A DNA stretch of 64,000 bases from NCBI GenBank assembly GCA_020186115.1, contig WSYJ01000030.1, positions 1 through 64,000 of the forward strand. The letters run 5' to 3'. Made by a program: the position numbers and the translations under genes. The notes under the pieces are model-generated. The model saw nothing but the letters and a program-made list of their open reading frames with translations. It ran no database searches and was not told the DNA's origin. Below, piece by piece: positions 1-11,361 of this stretch (position 1 is its first letter; each line of letters starts with the position of its first letter). The stretch comes from Histomonas meleagridis. Taxonomy: Eukaryota > Parabasalia > Tritrichomonadida > Dientamoebidae.

Positions 1-45
1 AAATAATAACACACATAAATAAAATAGGTTAGCTAGTGGCTACAT

Positions 46-776
46 AATATATTATATTATTATATTATATTATATTATATTATATTAATTATATTATATT
101 ATATTATATATATTATATTATATTATATTATATTATATTATATTATATTATATTATATTATATTATATTATATTATATTATATTAATATATTATATTAAT
201 ATATTATATTATAATATTATATTATATTATATTATATTATATTATATTATATTATATTATACATATTATATTATATTATATTATATTATATTATATTATA
301 TTATATTATATTATATTATATTATATTATATTATATTATATTATATTATATTATATTATATTATATTATATTATATTATATTATATTATATTATATAATA
401 TAATATAATATAATATAATATAATATAATATAATATAATATAATATAATATATTATATTATATTATATTATATTATATTATATTATATTATATTATATTA
501 TATTATATTATATTATATTATATTATATTATATTATATTATATTATATTATATTATATTATATTATATTATATTATATTATATTATATTATATTATATTA
601 TATTATATTATATTATATTATATTATATTATATTATATTATATTATATTATATTATATTATATTATATTATATTATATTATATTATATTATATTATATTA
701 TATTATATTATATTATATTATATTATATTATATTATATTATATTATATTATATTATATATATATATATATATATAT
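46..776. repeat. AT pentanucleotide microsatellite (TATTA)n with a (TA)n end
   Basis: About 730 bases are a nearly pure 5-base repeat (TTATA in rotation) that ends in a (TA)n dinucleotide run at about 752-776. In the middle, at about 392-451, the repeat switches to its reverse complement (ATAAT phase) for roughly a dozen units and then switches back, so the tract contains an inverted block. A few units are interrupted (for example near 85-110 and 182-215). No coding content is seen. Confidence 0.97.
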
Positions 777-882
777 TGAACATATTAAAATTAAACTCTT
801 TCAGTAGGGGGCAATTTCAAAATCTCTTGACAAATGGAATCGATTGTTTTTCATATCACAATTCCTTCAATTGGATTTTCAC

Positions 883-2907
883 ATGAAAACAAATGAACTT
901 TCGCAAAGTTCCGAATGGAAAACACTTTTATCAATAAATCAAGCAATTTTTGGTTTGAATGAAGGAAATTACTCTAGATCTTTAGGCTTATTAATCGACA
1001 AATTTGATAAAATCCATCCTGTATCTTCTGATTTAATTATTATTCAAATGATATATTATTCCTTTGTCATTAAAAACAATAACATAGACTTATTTTTAAA
1101 TATTATAAAAGAAATAAGAAAATTTGAAGAGATTAATAAAATCGAATCCAATATATTTGATATATTTGGACGATTTCTTAATAATAAACAGACAGATGAA
1201 TCATCTTATCTTCTTGAAACTATGATTGAACATAATTTTCTTTCTGTAAGAAATTAATTAATGGAGGAGTTAATCCAAATGAGGTTGCGAAAATAATTCG
1301 AAATGACGAAATAGAAAAACTTCAAGAAATATCATCACAAAATGATTTTAATTTTAATCAAAGAATTCCAAAATCACCTTATGAAAGATGTTCATTTGTT
1401 AATCATGAATATATTTCATTAATTGAATATGCAGCATTTTTTTCTTCTGTTAAATGTTTTAAATATTTGCTTATGAATGGTTCTGATAACGAAAGCACAG
1501 GTAAATATGCAGTTGCAGGAAGAAACTTAGAGATAATTCATTTATGTGAACAAAATCATTCATCGTTTGAAGATATATATGAAACAGCAATTGAATTTCA
1601 TCGAAATGATATCTTTAAATATTTTTATGATAATAAATTAAAAGAAATTTATAATTTAGAAGAATTAGGAAAGCTTTGTATTTTATATCATAATTATGAA
1701 ATATTTTCATTTTTGCTTAAAGAAGGAATGAAAATCAATGATGACATTATTAATGAAGCAGCAATTATTGGAAACATTTTTTTAGTTGAATATTTTCTTA
1801 AAGATCATTCAATTCTTCATGGTATTTTGGTATTATCGGCTGGATCAGGAAATATCGAACTTGTTGAATATGTTTTAAAACAAAAAGGAATTGATATTAA
1901 TGCTGAAAATATTCAACTGTTTCATTTGATATTTATTTTAATAATTTTTTGTTTCAAAATAATTTTTGGAAATTATTTATATTATTTGAAACAGCACTTA
2001 TTAATGCATCTTTATATGGTCATACAGAAATCGTTAAATTACTTCTTGAACAAAAAGGAATCGATATTAATGCTAAAGATATTTATTTGTTTTATTTAAT
2101 ATTTATTTTAATAGTTTTGGATTTCAAAATAATATTTGGAAATTATTTAAATTATTTGAAACAGCACTTATGTGGGCATCTTTAAATGATCATATAGAAA
2201 TAGTTAAATTGCTTCTTGAACAAAAAGGAATTGATATTAATGCGAAAGATATTTTTTTGTCTTGTTTAATATTTATTTTGATATTTTAATGTTTCAAAAT
2301 AATTTGGAAATTATTTAAATTATTTAGAACACCACTTATTTGGGCATCTTTATATGGTCATACAGAAATAGTTAAATTACTTCTTGAACAAGAAGGAATC
2401 GATATTAATGCTAAAGATATTTATTTGTTTTATTTGAAATTTATTTTAATAATTTTATATTTCAAAATAATATTTGGAAATTATTTAAATTATTTGAAAC
2501 AGCGCTTATGATTGCATCTGAAAATGGTCGTACAGAAACAGTTAAATTACTTCTAGAACAAGAAGGAATTGATATTAATGCTAAAGATATTTATTTGTTT
2601 TATTTTATATTTATTTTAATAATTTTATATTTCAAAATAATATTTGGAAATTATATAAATTATTTGAAACAGCACTTATGAAAGCATCTTCAAAAGGTCA
2701 TACAGAAATAGTCAAATTACTTCTTGAACAAGAAGGAATTGATATTAATGCTAAAGATATTTATTTGTTATATTTAATATTTATTTTAATAATTTTATAT
2801 TTTAAAATAATATTTGGAAATTATTTAAATTATTTAGAACAGCACTTAAATTAGCATCCAAAAAAGGTTATACAGAAATAGTTAAATTACTTCTTGAACA
2901 AAAATAG
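883..2907 (+). pseudogene. DUF3447-type ankyrin repeat protein, broken (copy 1)
   Basis: This is a member of the trichomonad ankyrin family seen at four other places in the window. From the ATG at 883 an N-terminal helical domain reads to a stop at 1257. The frame then jumps: from about 1250 another frame continues as KKLINGGVNPNEVAKII and on into the DUF3447-like part (LIEYAAFFSSVKCFKYLLMN, then HLCEQNHSSFED). Compared with copies 2 and 3, the stretch that joins the two parts is deleted. From 1891 the gene consists of ankyrin units on a 170-bp period, so each unit lies in a different frame from the one before, ending VKLLLEQK-stop at 2907. No single frame covers more than one ankyrin unit. 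The family is normally a cytosolic protein-interaction scaffold. A silent copy is most likely; the repeat structure is treated separately. Confidence 0.8.
1891..2907 (+). repeat. 170-bp ankyrin-encoding tandem array (copy 1)
   Basis: The anchor TTGATATTAA (or TCGATATTAA) starts at 1891, 2061, 2231, 2399, 2569 and 2739, giving spacings of 170, 170, 168, 170 and 170 bases. Each unit encodes one ankyrin repeat (TAL..AS..GHTEIVKLLLEQ.GIDINAKD) plus a 77-base AT-rich insert between the AKD codons and the next ETAL codons. Because 170 is not a multiple of three, the reading frame rotates at every unit. Confidence 0.9.
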
Positions 2908-3244
2908 TTAAAGTTAATATTAATATTTGACATTAAATCGATATTAAAACAGAATTGCATTTATCAAAATTAATTTGGATTTCCCATAATAAACAGTTTT
3001 TAACGTGCATTTTTCGATCGTTTTTTTGAATTCAAATATTTAATTTCAAAGATTTAAGATAATGAAAATGTATAAAAATTTATATCAGGTTAATTTCTTT
3101 TATGTCATACAGAGCATTTCAGTTTCCGTTCAATCAGCGAATAATGAACAAATCAAGTCAAACATCGAATTTTCTATTCATTCATATCAGTTTATCTATT
3201 TAAACACATGAAATTTTGTTTATTTACAAATTCACAAACATTTT
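2908..3244. other. intergenic, convergent gene ends
   Basis: This AT-rich stretch lies between the 3' ends of the first ankyrin copy (+) and the Furry-like gene (-). I see no conserved reading frame, RNA or repeat in it. Confidence 0.5.
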
Positions 3245-6200
3245 TTATGTTTGCATTTCTTCCACATAATCCTCTTCTTCATCATTTTGGTATTCCTTTG
3301 TATTCATTATCCTCAAGTTCTCGTACAGTTCCTCCTCATTTTTTCTTGCCTTTCCATTATTTGAGATTTTCATCATGTTCTGGTACATGTTTGTGTACGG
3401 CTGCACCATAACGTTACTTAGCTCCTTTCGTACTATTTCTACGTGTGGCTGTTTCCACATATCATTTGACATCGGCACAATGAACACGATTTCATTTAAG
3501 TCGGTATCGCCGATTGGCATTATGATCTTGTCGTGCTCCTTCAGCACATTCTGCAGCTCCTGGCTCACGCTTGACCATTCCGGCTCATACTTCTCCATCA
3601 TAAAACGAGTCTCCCATCCTTCGATTGGTATTGTTGTTGATTTTATTGAGATGTTCACGAAGCTTTCGAGAAGTAATGAAGCTTCATTTAGAACACTTTT
3701 CGCAGCAATTGGAACAATTGGTGAAAACAATTCGACGCCATTTTCTAATGAAGGATACTCTAAGAAACAACGAATCACTCGAAATATTGCTGAAAGTTGC
3801 GTGTTATTTGCTTTTAATGACATTTGTAATAGTAAAGGTGCTGCGTTATTTACATCGAATGGATTATTACTTATTAATTGATAACAACAATATAATGAGA
3901 AATCATCAAATGAAGCTTCGTTAGGATTAGATAAAGTAACTTTTAAATAATCGCAAAGGTTTTTAGGTAATAAGTTATCATTTGATATCATTAATAAAAC
4001 AATTTGTATTATTAATGGTATTTCTTCATCATTAATATATGAAGAATAAGGTTCTATGTTATGATATGCAGCAAAAGCAATGAATAATTGTGGTAAAAAT
4101 AAAATGAAAATGATTGGACATAATTTCTTTGAGTTTTTCGATTTAAATAATGATAAAATTGCCCCATTTAATATACGATGATTAATTAATGTGACATATA
4201 AATATGAATAAATATTAATTAAGGATTTAATTTCATGTTTTGTAATCGTTGAATATATTGTACATTTAGCAATTAATGATAATGAGACATTACATAAATC
4301 AGTATAATTAGGAAATGATATAAAAGGTTTAGCAAAATTAAATAATAATTGAAATGAATCATTAAATGCTTTGTTAGAATGGAATTTATCAATAGACGCT
4401 GATAATATCATAAAAATTGATATTAAATATTCTTCAGTCTCTTTATTTAATGGACATGAAGCAATGATACACGCGGAATTAATGATGGATAATATTATCG
4501 ATGGATTAAAAGGCCTTAAAATTAATGAAAACATTTTCGATGCTTTCGTTGCTATGTTTAAATTACCACAACTACAACACCAATGTAAACATTCATTACC
4601 CCAATTATTAATGAAACTTCGGCCATATTTATCTAATAAAAAGTCATGAATTTGTTTAATGAAGTTTAACATTGATTTCTCATGATTTTTATTATCCCAT
4701 GATAAATTAATTGGTGGTAATAACATCGATGTAATATGTTCAGGTATATCTAAAATTGTTGAAAATATTATAAATAAAAGTTGTGAAAAACATTGAACAT
4801 TAGTTTCAAAAAATAAAAATGAATAATTTATAATAATTGGTAAATGTATTGATATATTTTCTTTTAATACTTTTGCGATTTCTGTTAATGAAATAATAAT
4901 TACTTCAATTGTTAATGAATTATTAATGATTGGTGGATCATTTAATAAAAGTTTCCCTTGTAAATGTGTATAAAACCAATAATTAAAACATAATTGTGTT
5001 GTTAAAAATGGTATTATCATTTTAGGAAATGTTTGACCTAAATATATTATAATTTGAGTTGCTGAATTATGATAAATTTCTTCTTTAGTTTTATTAATTA
5101 GAAATGTAATAACATAATCAAATGATTCTTTTGAATTTAATATTTGTTTCCAAAGTTTTAAATAAATATCTTTTAAATTAATATCAATATAATCATAACA
5201 ATTTAAAAATGTTAATAATAAACTTTCAGTTGTATATATAATTTTCTTATTTGAAATTAATGAAATTGTTTCACAAGTTAAAAATGAATTAATACATTCT
5301 AATGAAATCCTTTGAGTAATTTGTGACTTTAAATGACTTTCATAAGATAATTTAATAAATAAAAAACATTCTTGTATAATACTTTCTGCTAATTGAGGTA
5401 ATTCATGACTTAATAAAGATATAATTTTTAATATTACTTCAAATGATATATCTTTATTATTAAATGAAGTATAAAATATTATTGAATAACTTTTTAATCT
5501 TCGAATGAATCGTTGAATATTCTTTTTATCATTTGGATGAAATATTTTATATGTTAATGAAGATAAATGTCGAATTAAATTTAATGCCATATAACGTATA
5601 TCATAATCTTCATTCATTAAATATAATATTGAACAATGTAATATATTACCACTATAATTTAAGACTTTAATATTATAATTAATATCTTCTTCTGTTAAAG
5701 GTATAAATTCTAATTTCTCATTTTCTTCTTTTTCATTTTGTATTATTTGTATTACTCGTTGTATCTTTGATTCAACATTATCAACTTTCGGTGATATTCC
5801 ATAATTTCTTTTATTATAAGAAGTCTTAAAAAATAATGAACAAATACTACTGAAATATAATTTAGAGATTTCATTAGGTTTATCATAAGAACGTGATATA
5901 TAAATACGTATAAATTCTTCAAAATGATGTAATAACGCATATTTTAATGTAGGCCAACCTTGAATTTCCGAATTTAAGATAATCGGATCAATTTGTTTAG
6001 TTAAATTATTATCATTAACTTTAGAAATACGAATAAATGCTGATATTGCATTACATGAAAATCGTGATAACTCTGTATGTTCTTCATGATTAAAAGAAGA
6101 CCAATTCAACAAGAAAGTTATAGATTTCTTAGCAAAGAATTCAAATTGTGGTCTTTCTAACCATGAAATGAAATGTGGCGTTCTTAATAAACCATTTTTA

Positions 6201-9200
6201 TAAGTTTTAGGTTCAACTATCATACCATTTAAAAATAATGTTAATAAAGTACAAAAGTTTAAAGCTAAAAGTAAATTTTGACCTGTTAATATTTCTGGTG
6301 TACATCTTTCTAATTGATTTAAGTTATTCTTTACAAAATATAATCGTGTAGCTTCAAGTATATAATAAAAAGAATTTCGACATATTTCAGATGATAATAA
6401 AGAAAATGATATTTCTAAGTTTTGTGCATGCATTTTAAATAATTGTAATGCTGATAAAAGTTGATTAACATCATCAACATTACCATAACTTTGGAAATAA
6501 TTTATAAATTCCGATAATATTCGAATAGACCAAGTCCAATCAGAATAATAAAAACATTTCAAATTTGTATTTATGTTTACATTATTATTATTATTCGATA
6601 AAATTTCATTAAAATGTTTTTTCATAATTCCTATTGTAGTTGTACAATAAGATTCTAATTTCTCTTTACTCTTCTTATTACGATATAGTTGAATTAAAGG
6701 GAATTGATGGAAATAAGTTTTACCATTTGGTAATATTTCACTTAAAGAATCTAATTCATTATCATTTAATGTTTGTGTACAATGGAATAATAAACACATT
6801 AAATTATTAAATTGTTCTTGATAATAATTATTTGGATTCATTTTTTGCAAAGTTGTAACTACAAATGAATGTACATATTTAATGATTTCAATATTACCAT
6901 TTAATTCTACAACATTAATAACTTCACATAAAATAAATGTAAATAACTTTGTATAACGTGATGTAGCTACATCTTTAATATTTAAATCAGAATGTGGAAT
7001 TCTCGCTGGTATTTCATAAGGACATTTTTCATGGATATATAATTTAGTCATTGCAGCTTTAGTTATTAATTTCGAATCATCATTTAATATATTATATAAA
7101 GGACATTTCATTTTATATGAAAGAGAAAATCGATAAATTCGAATTATTAATAACATTGTTAAATATCGAACTTCTGGACAAGGTATCGTAAATAAATATA
7201 TAGATAAAGCTTGAGCTTTTTTAATGAATGTTTTAATTTCTTTTAATTCACATTTAGGTTCTAATGATAAATCAAATAATTTAATAAATAATTGTAAAAA
7301 TATATGTATATGTATAGGATCATTAAATTTAACTAATTCTTGTATGATTTCATTATATATTATAATTCGTGATGGTGGCATAGCTAAAAATATCCAATTA
7401 ATTACACGTGTAGCAAAATATCCAACGGCTGGTGACTTATCTAAAATAATTTCTAATAAATTAGATAAGAAATTATTTGCTAATAAATCAGATTGATTAA
7501 CAATTCGTGGATAAAATCCTAAAATTTGTATTTGTTTTTCTTCTTTCGATGAAATGTTTTCAATTATATAAGTTTGAAATGGTAAATTCTCTTCTTTTTC
7601 AATAAATATATTATCGAAATTATTACTTTGTAAATATTTTTGAATTTTTGTTGTGGAATCAATTATCATTGTATTAATTGATACTGATTGATCATTAGTA
7701 TGACAAGGTAATTCGAATATTGGATAATTTAATGAATCAGATAAATTAAATGAAAATATAATTTTTGTTTTTTCATCTGTTTTATTTTTGGATGCAATTG
7801 AATATAACATTGGTTTTAATTGATTAAACAAAATTGGAATAGAATCGACAATTTTTAAATGACAATTTAATGGATTCTCTTGAGCCCATTCAGCAAAATG
7901 TAAATTAGGATTAACTATAGCTTGTAAACATTCATTTAATGGTAATAACCAACGATCTTCTCCCATCATTTGAATGAATTTTGGTAAAGTAATTGTCGCA
8001 AAATAATTAAAATCACGTGCAGCAAAGTTAATAAGAATTTTCCCTACTAAATCAGGATAATTATCGATTGGTGCTTCTTTAACAAAATATTTAAAAAATA
8101 AATTCGTATATGAGTTTTCTAATGATTGATCTTGTGTAGGTTCACTTAATTGTGTTGCTTCTGTACCAAATTGTTCTTTAGCATTAAATGAGCCCCATTC
8201 CCAAAAGACAGTTGACCGTGATACAAAATGTCCGCGAATTACTGATATAAATGCTTGTAATGATGAATGAACTCGATGTGGTTTATTAGCTTTTTGTAAT
8301 ACTGAATGATAAAAAAATTGTTCGAAATGTTTGTTATATAATTTACTATCTCGTAATAAAATATTACCACATAATAATAAAATATGTAAATCAGCTGTTC
8401 GATCATGCGTCTTCTTCATGGCCATAGAATAGATCTTTTCTAATGGTGCACTAAGTTCTGGACATCCATCAGTATTAAGTTGGGATAATAATGGACATAA
8501 TGAAGTGGCCCATGTTGTAATGATTTTTGTGTTCTTTTTATGCGTAGAACCCATCTTTTCTAAGACATTCAAAAATTGAGCAATTTGATTAATCTTAACT
8601 GTGGTGGAATCAGTGAGACGTAGAAACCGATGAAGAAGAATACATAAACAGGGATTGGATTTTTCGAGTACTGTTGGAAATTGGGTTATTAATAAATCAA
8701 GTTTATGAATGGAGAGAAATGAAAAGATAACTGAGTATTGGGATATAAGTTGTATACGAAGAGGTTCTTCATATGGTTCAAAATTTGATGTTATGTTATG
8801 ATATCCAATTGTAATTAATATTTCATAAAAACTTGTGTTAGATTCTACAGACAAAATTTGTGCTACACAATCCGCAAAAAATATGAGAAGAAACAAATTA
8901 AGAAATCTCTCATATGATGTATAAAATGGAATCTTAGATCTAAGTGAATCATACAAAACATTTGACGAAACTCCTGGAATCACTTTTAAAAGGAGTGCTA
9001 TTGCAGATTCAGAAGCATGTTTTCCAAAACTTACAAATCTATCAACACAACCTTTATAACCATCAGTATGTCTTGGGAATCTACTTAAAAAATCCGATGA
9101 TTGTAACACTGAATAATTAATTTGTTTTGTTTTATGATCAAGAAATTGCGTTTCAAGATCGATTTTGAATTTTATCATAATTCTAATAAGGTCATCTTCT

Positions 9201-9265
9201 ATCCTCGGGAAGAACGCCAGAAGTACTTCGGTCGCCGTCAGCATATTCGCCTCTGAATCGGACAT
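3245..9265 (-). CDS. Furry/Tao3/PAG1-like cell morphogenesis protein
   Basis: One uninterrupted 2006-residue frame starts with MSDSEANMLTATEVLLAFF. The N-terminal 400 residues follow the cell-morphogenesis N-terminal domain of Furry (yeast Tao3, S. pombe Mor2, animal Fry): a start resembling ..FDRFVSFGKHASESAIALLL, then a helical block with the LYNKHFEQFFYH region and the WEWGSF segment. The rest is long HEAT/armadillo-type helical sequence with no transmembrane segment or catalytic motif, and a short acidic tail (NDEEEDYVEEM). Furry proteins scaffold NDR/LATS kinases in the MOR/RAM pathway that controls cell shape and microtubule or actin order. The length suits the smaller fungal members (about 2200-2400) rather than animal Fry (about 3000). 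The assignment rests on remembered family pattern and overall architecture; another giant HEAT-repeat protein is possible. Confidence 0.6.
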   Translation of the reverse strand: MSDSEANMLTATEVLLAFFPRIEDDLIRIMIKFKIDLETQFLDHKTKQINYSVLQSSDFLSRFPRHTDGYKGCVDRFVSFGKHASESAIALLLKVIPGVSSNVLYDSLRSKIPFYTSYERFLNLFLLIFFADCVAQILSVESNTSFYEILITIGYHNITSNFEPYEEPLRIQLISQYSVIFSFLSIHKLDLLITQFPTVLEKSNPCLCILLHRFLRLTDSTTVKINQIAQFLNVLEKMGSTHKKNTKIITTWATSLCPLLSQLNTDGCPELSAPLEKIYSMAMKKTHDRTADLHILLLCGNILLRDSKLYNKHFEQFFYHSVLQKANKPHRVHSSLQAFISVIRGHFVSRSTVFWEWGSFNAKEQFGTEATQLSEPTQDQSLENSYTNLFFKYFVKEAPIDNYPDLVGKILINFAARDFNYFATITLPKFIQMMGEDRWLLPLNECLQAIVNPNLHFAEWAQENPLNCHLKIVDSIPILFNQLKPMLYSIASKNKTDEKTKIIFSFNLSDSLNYPIFELPCHTNDQSVSINTMIIDSTTKIQKYLQSNNFDNIFIEKEENLPFQTYIIENISSKEEKQIQILGFYPRIVNQSDLLANNFLSNLLEIILDKSPAVGYFATRVINWIFLAMPPSRIIIYNEIIQELVKFNDPIHIHIFLQLFIKLFDLSLEPKCELKEIKTFIKKAQALSIYLFTIPCPEVRYLTMLLIIRIYRFSLSYKMKCPLYNILNDDSKLITKAAMTKLYIHEKCPYEIPARIPHSDLNIKDVATSRYTKLFTFILCEVINVVELNGNIEIIKYVHSFVVTTLQKMNPNNYYQEQFNNLMCLLFHCTQTLNDNELDSLSEILPNGKTYFHQFPLIQLYRNKKSKEKLESYCTTTIGIMKKHFNEILSNNNNNVNINTNLKCFYYSDWTWSIRILSEFINYFQSYGNVDDVNQLLSALQLFKMHAQNLEISFSLLSSEICRNSFYYILEATRLYFVKNNLNQLERCTPEILTGQNLLLALNFCTLLTLFLNGMIVEPKTYKNGLLRTPHFISWLERPQFEFFAKKSITFLLNWSSFNHEEHTELSRFSCNAISAFIRISKVNDNNLTKQIDPIILNSEIQGWPTLKYALLHHFEEFIRIYISRSYDKPNEISKLYFSSICSLFFKTSYNKRNYGISPKVDNVESKIQRVIQIIQNEKEENEKLEFIPLTEEDINYNIKVLNYSGNILHCSILYLMNEDYDIRYMALNLIRHLSSLTYKIFHPNDKKNIQRFIRRLKSYSIIFYTSFNNKDISFEVILKIISLLSHELPQLAESIIQECFLFIKLSYESHLKSQITQRISLECINSFLTCETISLISNKKIIYTTESLLLTFLNCYDYIDINLKDIYLKLWKQILNSKESFDYVITFLINKTKEEIYHNSATQIIIYLGQTFPKMIIPFLTTQLCFNYWFYTHLQGKLLLNDPPIINNSLTIEVIIISLTEIAKVLKENISIHLPIIINYSFLFFETNVQCFSQLLFIIFSTILDIPEHITSMLLPPINLSWDNKNHEKSMLNFIKQIHDFLLDKYGRSFINNWGNECLHWCCSCGNLNIATKASKMFSLILRPFNPSIILSIINSACIIASCPLNKETEEYLISIFMILSASIDKFHSNKAFNDSFQLLFNFAKPFISFPNYTDLCNVSLSLIAKCTIYSTITKHEIKSLINIYSYLYVTLINHRILNGAILSLFKSKNSKKLCPIIFILFLPQLFIAFAAYHNIEPYSSYINDEEIPLIIQIVLLMISNDNLLPKNLCDYLKVTLSNPNEASFDDFSLYCCYQLISNNPFDVNNAAPLLLQMSLKANNTQLSAIFRVIRCFLEYPSLENGVELFSPIVPIAAKSVLNEASLLLESFVNISIKSTTIPIEGWETRFMMEKYEPEWSSVSQELQNVLKEHDKIIMPIGDTDLNEIVFIVPMSNDMWKQPHVEIVRKELSNVMVQPYTNMYQNMMKISNNGKARKNEEELYENLRIMNTKEYQNDEEEDYVEEMQT

Positions 9266-9403
9266 TTCGATGATTTTGCTGTCCCTTCAGCGGTTTCCAG
9301 ATTTTTTCAAAGTCAAATTCGGTTTTGACGTGAAACTTCTTCTGTTAGTCAGAACATAAAATGAATAAAATTCTGCGGTAAATATATTATTTATGTATAA
9401 AAT

Positions 9404-10860
9404 CTATACTTTAGGTCCCATGCCTGAGCCTGTTGCTTTCCTTTTCTTTTGTATGATGAACAATATAGTAACAAAGATGGTTAATGCTAAAATTTCCGTT
9501 CTCTCTGTTTCATCTTCATTGGTTGCATCGCCTAATGAGCTCACTTCTGTTGTTTGTTCAATTACTTCGCTCACGACAGCTGTTGTGTGTTCATTTGTTA
9601 TCCTGGAGTATTTTGTTCGCTAGATCAGATGTTATTTGCCCACTTATTTCTGATGTCGCTTCTATTGTTGTTTCAGGTGAATGTTCACTAGGTTCTGTGG
9701 TTTGTTTGGGATGTTTGCTAGGGAAAGTTCTGTTTATTGCACATTGATTTGGTTGTCACTTGTAATTTTCAGCTTTGGCATGTTGTCTGTTGCGAGTGTA
9801 ATTGTTAATATCTCTGATGTTACTTTAATTTCAATATCACCAAAATTATAACATCAGCGCCATTTACATTTACTTTATCTTCTTTTGCTTCAATTTGATT
9901 TACTTCGCAGTTTTGTATTGATATCGAATTGCCATAAAGAAAATTCTGCGTAACTTGTAATGAATTTGTATCTGTGATAATTTCATTAGCTGTAAGTTTC
10001 CCAGGTGTATAACTTCCGATTAAATTAAGTCCTTTCATTTCTAAATTCCATAAATTAATGTTTTTATTATATTTGAATCCAATGTAAACGTTTTGAAGTT
10101 TTGTTGTTGTATGTTCATCTTCCCATATTTCTGATTCGTATTTATTTCTAAACCATAACAGAGAACCATCTTCCGATTTAATTAAGTGATTTTTTTGTAA
10201 CAAAATCCATGGATCAATGTTTGGCGTTCTAGTTGTATCTACATAATATGAAGAGCAAACATAATTAGGGAAACAATGAACAGTTCATAATTCATATTCG
10301 ATATACTCTGAAAATTGTCATTCATTAGATGCAAGAGAAACTTTACAACATTAATTTTTGACGTGTTTTGAATCTCTATGAAATTTAACTCTGAATCACT
10401 ATGAATTACATTGGTTAAAAGTAAAAATTGTACTCGTAACATCATGTTGGATGGAAAATTATTCATAAATTTTGGTACAAGTGAAATTGGAGGATATATC
10501 AATCGAAGATGTACTAGTCCTGGCTGATATGCTAGTTAATCTTGGCTATCAGAATAATCATATGTAACATCATAAACACCAACAGCACTTTCAGCAATGT
10601 AAGGAAAAAATAATTACGATGATTGGTATCTCTATAATCTTGGATAAAGGTATCAATCGCAAGATGTGGTCCTATTGTGCCTTTGTTGATATTTGAGTTT
10701 ATGATTGCTTCAATGCCATCACAAATTCTTTGCACACGTTAGTTGGTGGTCAAATGGAAACTCATCATATAAAAACATGGCCATAGAACCTTTTGTGCTG
10801 CAAAGGTTACATTAATGTAACACATCTTCGATTAATCTATAAACGTGTTTCACAAGGTTT
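9404..10860 (-). pseudogene. decayed type I surface membrane protein
   Basis: Read on the minus strand, several frames join into one degenerate protein. Near 10790-10740 comes SMAMFLYDEFPFDHQL, then 10735-10532 (ICDGIEAIINSNINKG, then HLAIDTFIQDYRDTNH), a frameshift into FPYIAESAVGVYDVTYDYSD, a further piece at 10502-10239, and a 127-residue piece at 10203-9820 with beta-helix-like NLIGSYTPGKLTANEI and ISIQNCEVNQIEA. The 3' end is clear: a Thr/Ser/Glu-rich stalk (SPETTIEATSEISGQITSD), one membrane segment (EILALTIFVTILFII), a basic stop-transfer QKKRK and a short tail ending GMGPKV-stop at 9404. This is the plan of trichomonad polymorphic surface proteins. At least four frame breaks make it non-functional as it stands. 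The exact family is not recognised. Confidence 0.65.
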
Positions 10861-10861
10861 A

Positions 10862-11036
10862 TTTGCTTGATTAAAGTCAAAATTTGTTTGTGATGATATT
10901 TTTTGAAGTTTATCAATTTCATCATTTCAAACTATTTTCACAATTTTATTTGGATTAATTCCGCCTTTAATTAATTTCTTATGAAGTTCCCAATCATTCT
11001 TTTTAAGTTCTTTATAATTTTTTTCATGTGATTTCA
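10862..11036 (-). pseudogene. ankyrin-family relic fragment
   Basis: The minus strand reads NYKELKKNDWELHKKLIKGG, then INPNKIVKIV, an in-frame stop, and NDEIDKLQKISSQTNFDFNQ. This matches the joint between the N-terminal and DUF3447 parts of the intact relatives (for example ENYDELSKNDWELHMKLIEE and NPNEIAKIIRKDEIEKLQEI at 39820-39960). No ankyrin repeats follow; the surface-protein relic begins at once, so this is a short fossil of the family. Confidence 0.75.
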
Positions 11037-11361
11037 AAAAAAAAAAAAATTGTTCTTTTTTCTTTAAATTCTTTTCTTAATATATCCGTTTGACGTATAA
11101 TGTATAAAATAACATTTTTCTTCATTTGAAAATTTTTTGGATCTTAGAATGTTTTTGTTGTTTTAATCAGCAAAGCTCGTACAAATATAGACGTTAAGTC
11201 ACTTCACTTTGTCCTGAAATGTCGGATCAAAAAATCTGACATAACGATGCATTAAAACTTTTTTCAATATCATCGTTGTATATCGTTCGATCCAAATTTT
11301 AATGTGTAAAATGTCTTTGTAAACATTCCAATTATGAGTTTTTTATGTTTTAAGTTATGAG
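11037..11361. other. intergenic, upstream of the glycosyltransferase fusion
   Basis: No gene is seen. At 11191-11206 there is TCACTTCACTTTGTCC on the + strand. The same TCACTTCACTTTG string lies upstream of the uridine-kinase-like gene (about 41328) and, on the minus strand, upstream of ankyrin copy 2 (about 15486-15500), so it may be a promoter remnant. The distance to the ATG at 11362 is long for the initiator of that gene. Confidence 0.35.

Noticed and set aside
1891-2907. Ordinary spliceosomal introns in the ankyrin inserts
   Set aside because: No unit offers a GT...AG pair that both matches trichomonad signals and keeps the frame. GT at the ninth base with AG at GAAACAG gives 76 bases, which leaves 94 bases per unit and breaks frame.
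9393-9747. Two plus-strand ORFs (76 and 87 aa)
   Set aside because: They are antisense to the stalk, membrane helix and tail of the surface-protein relic, which reads better on the minus strand.
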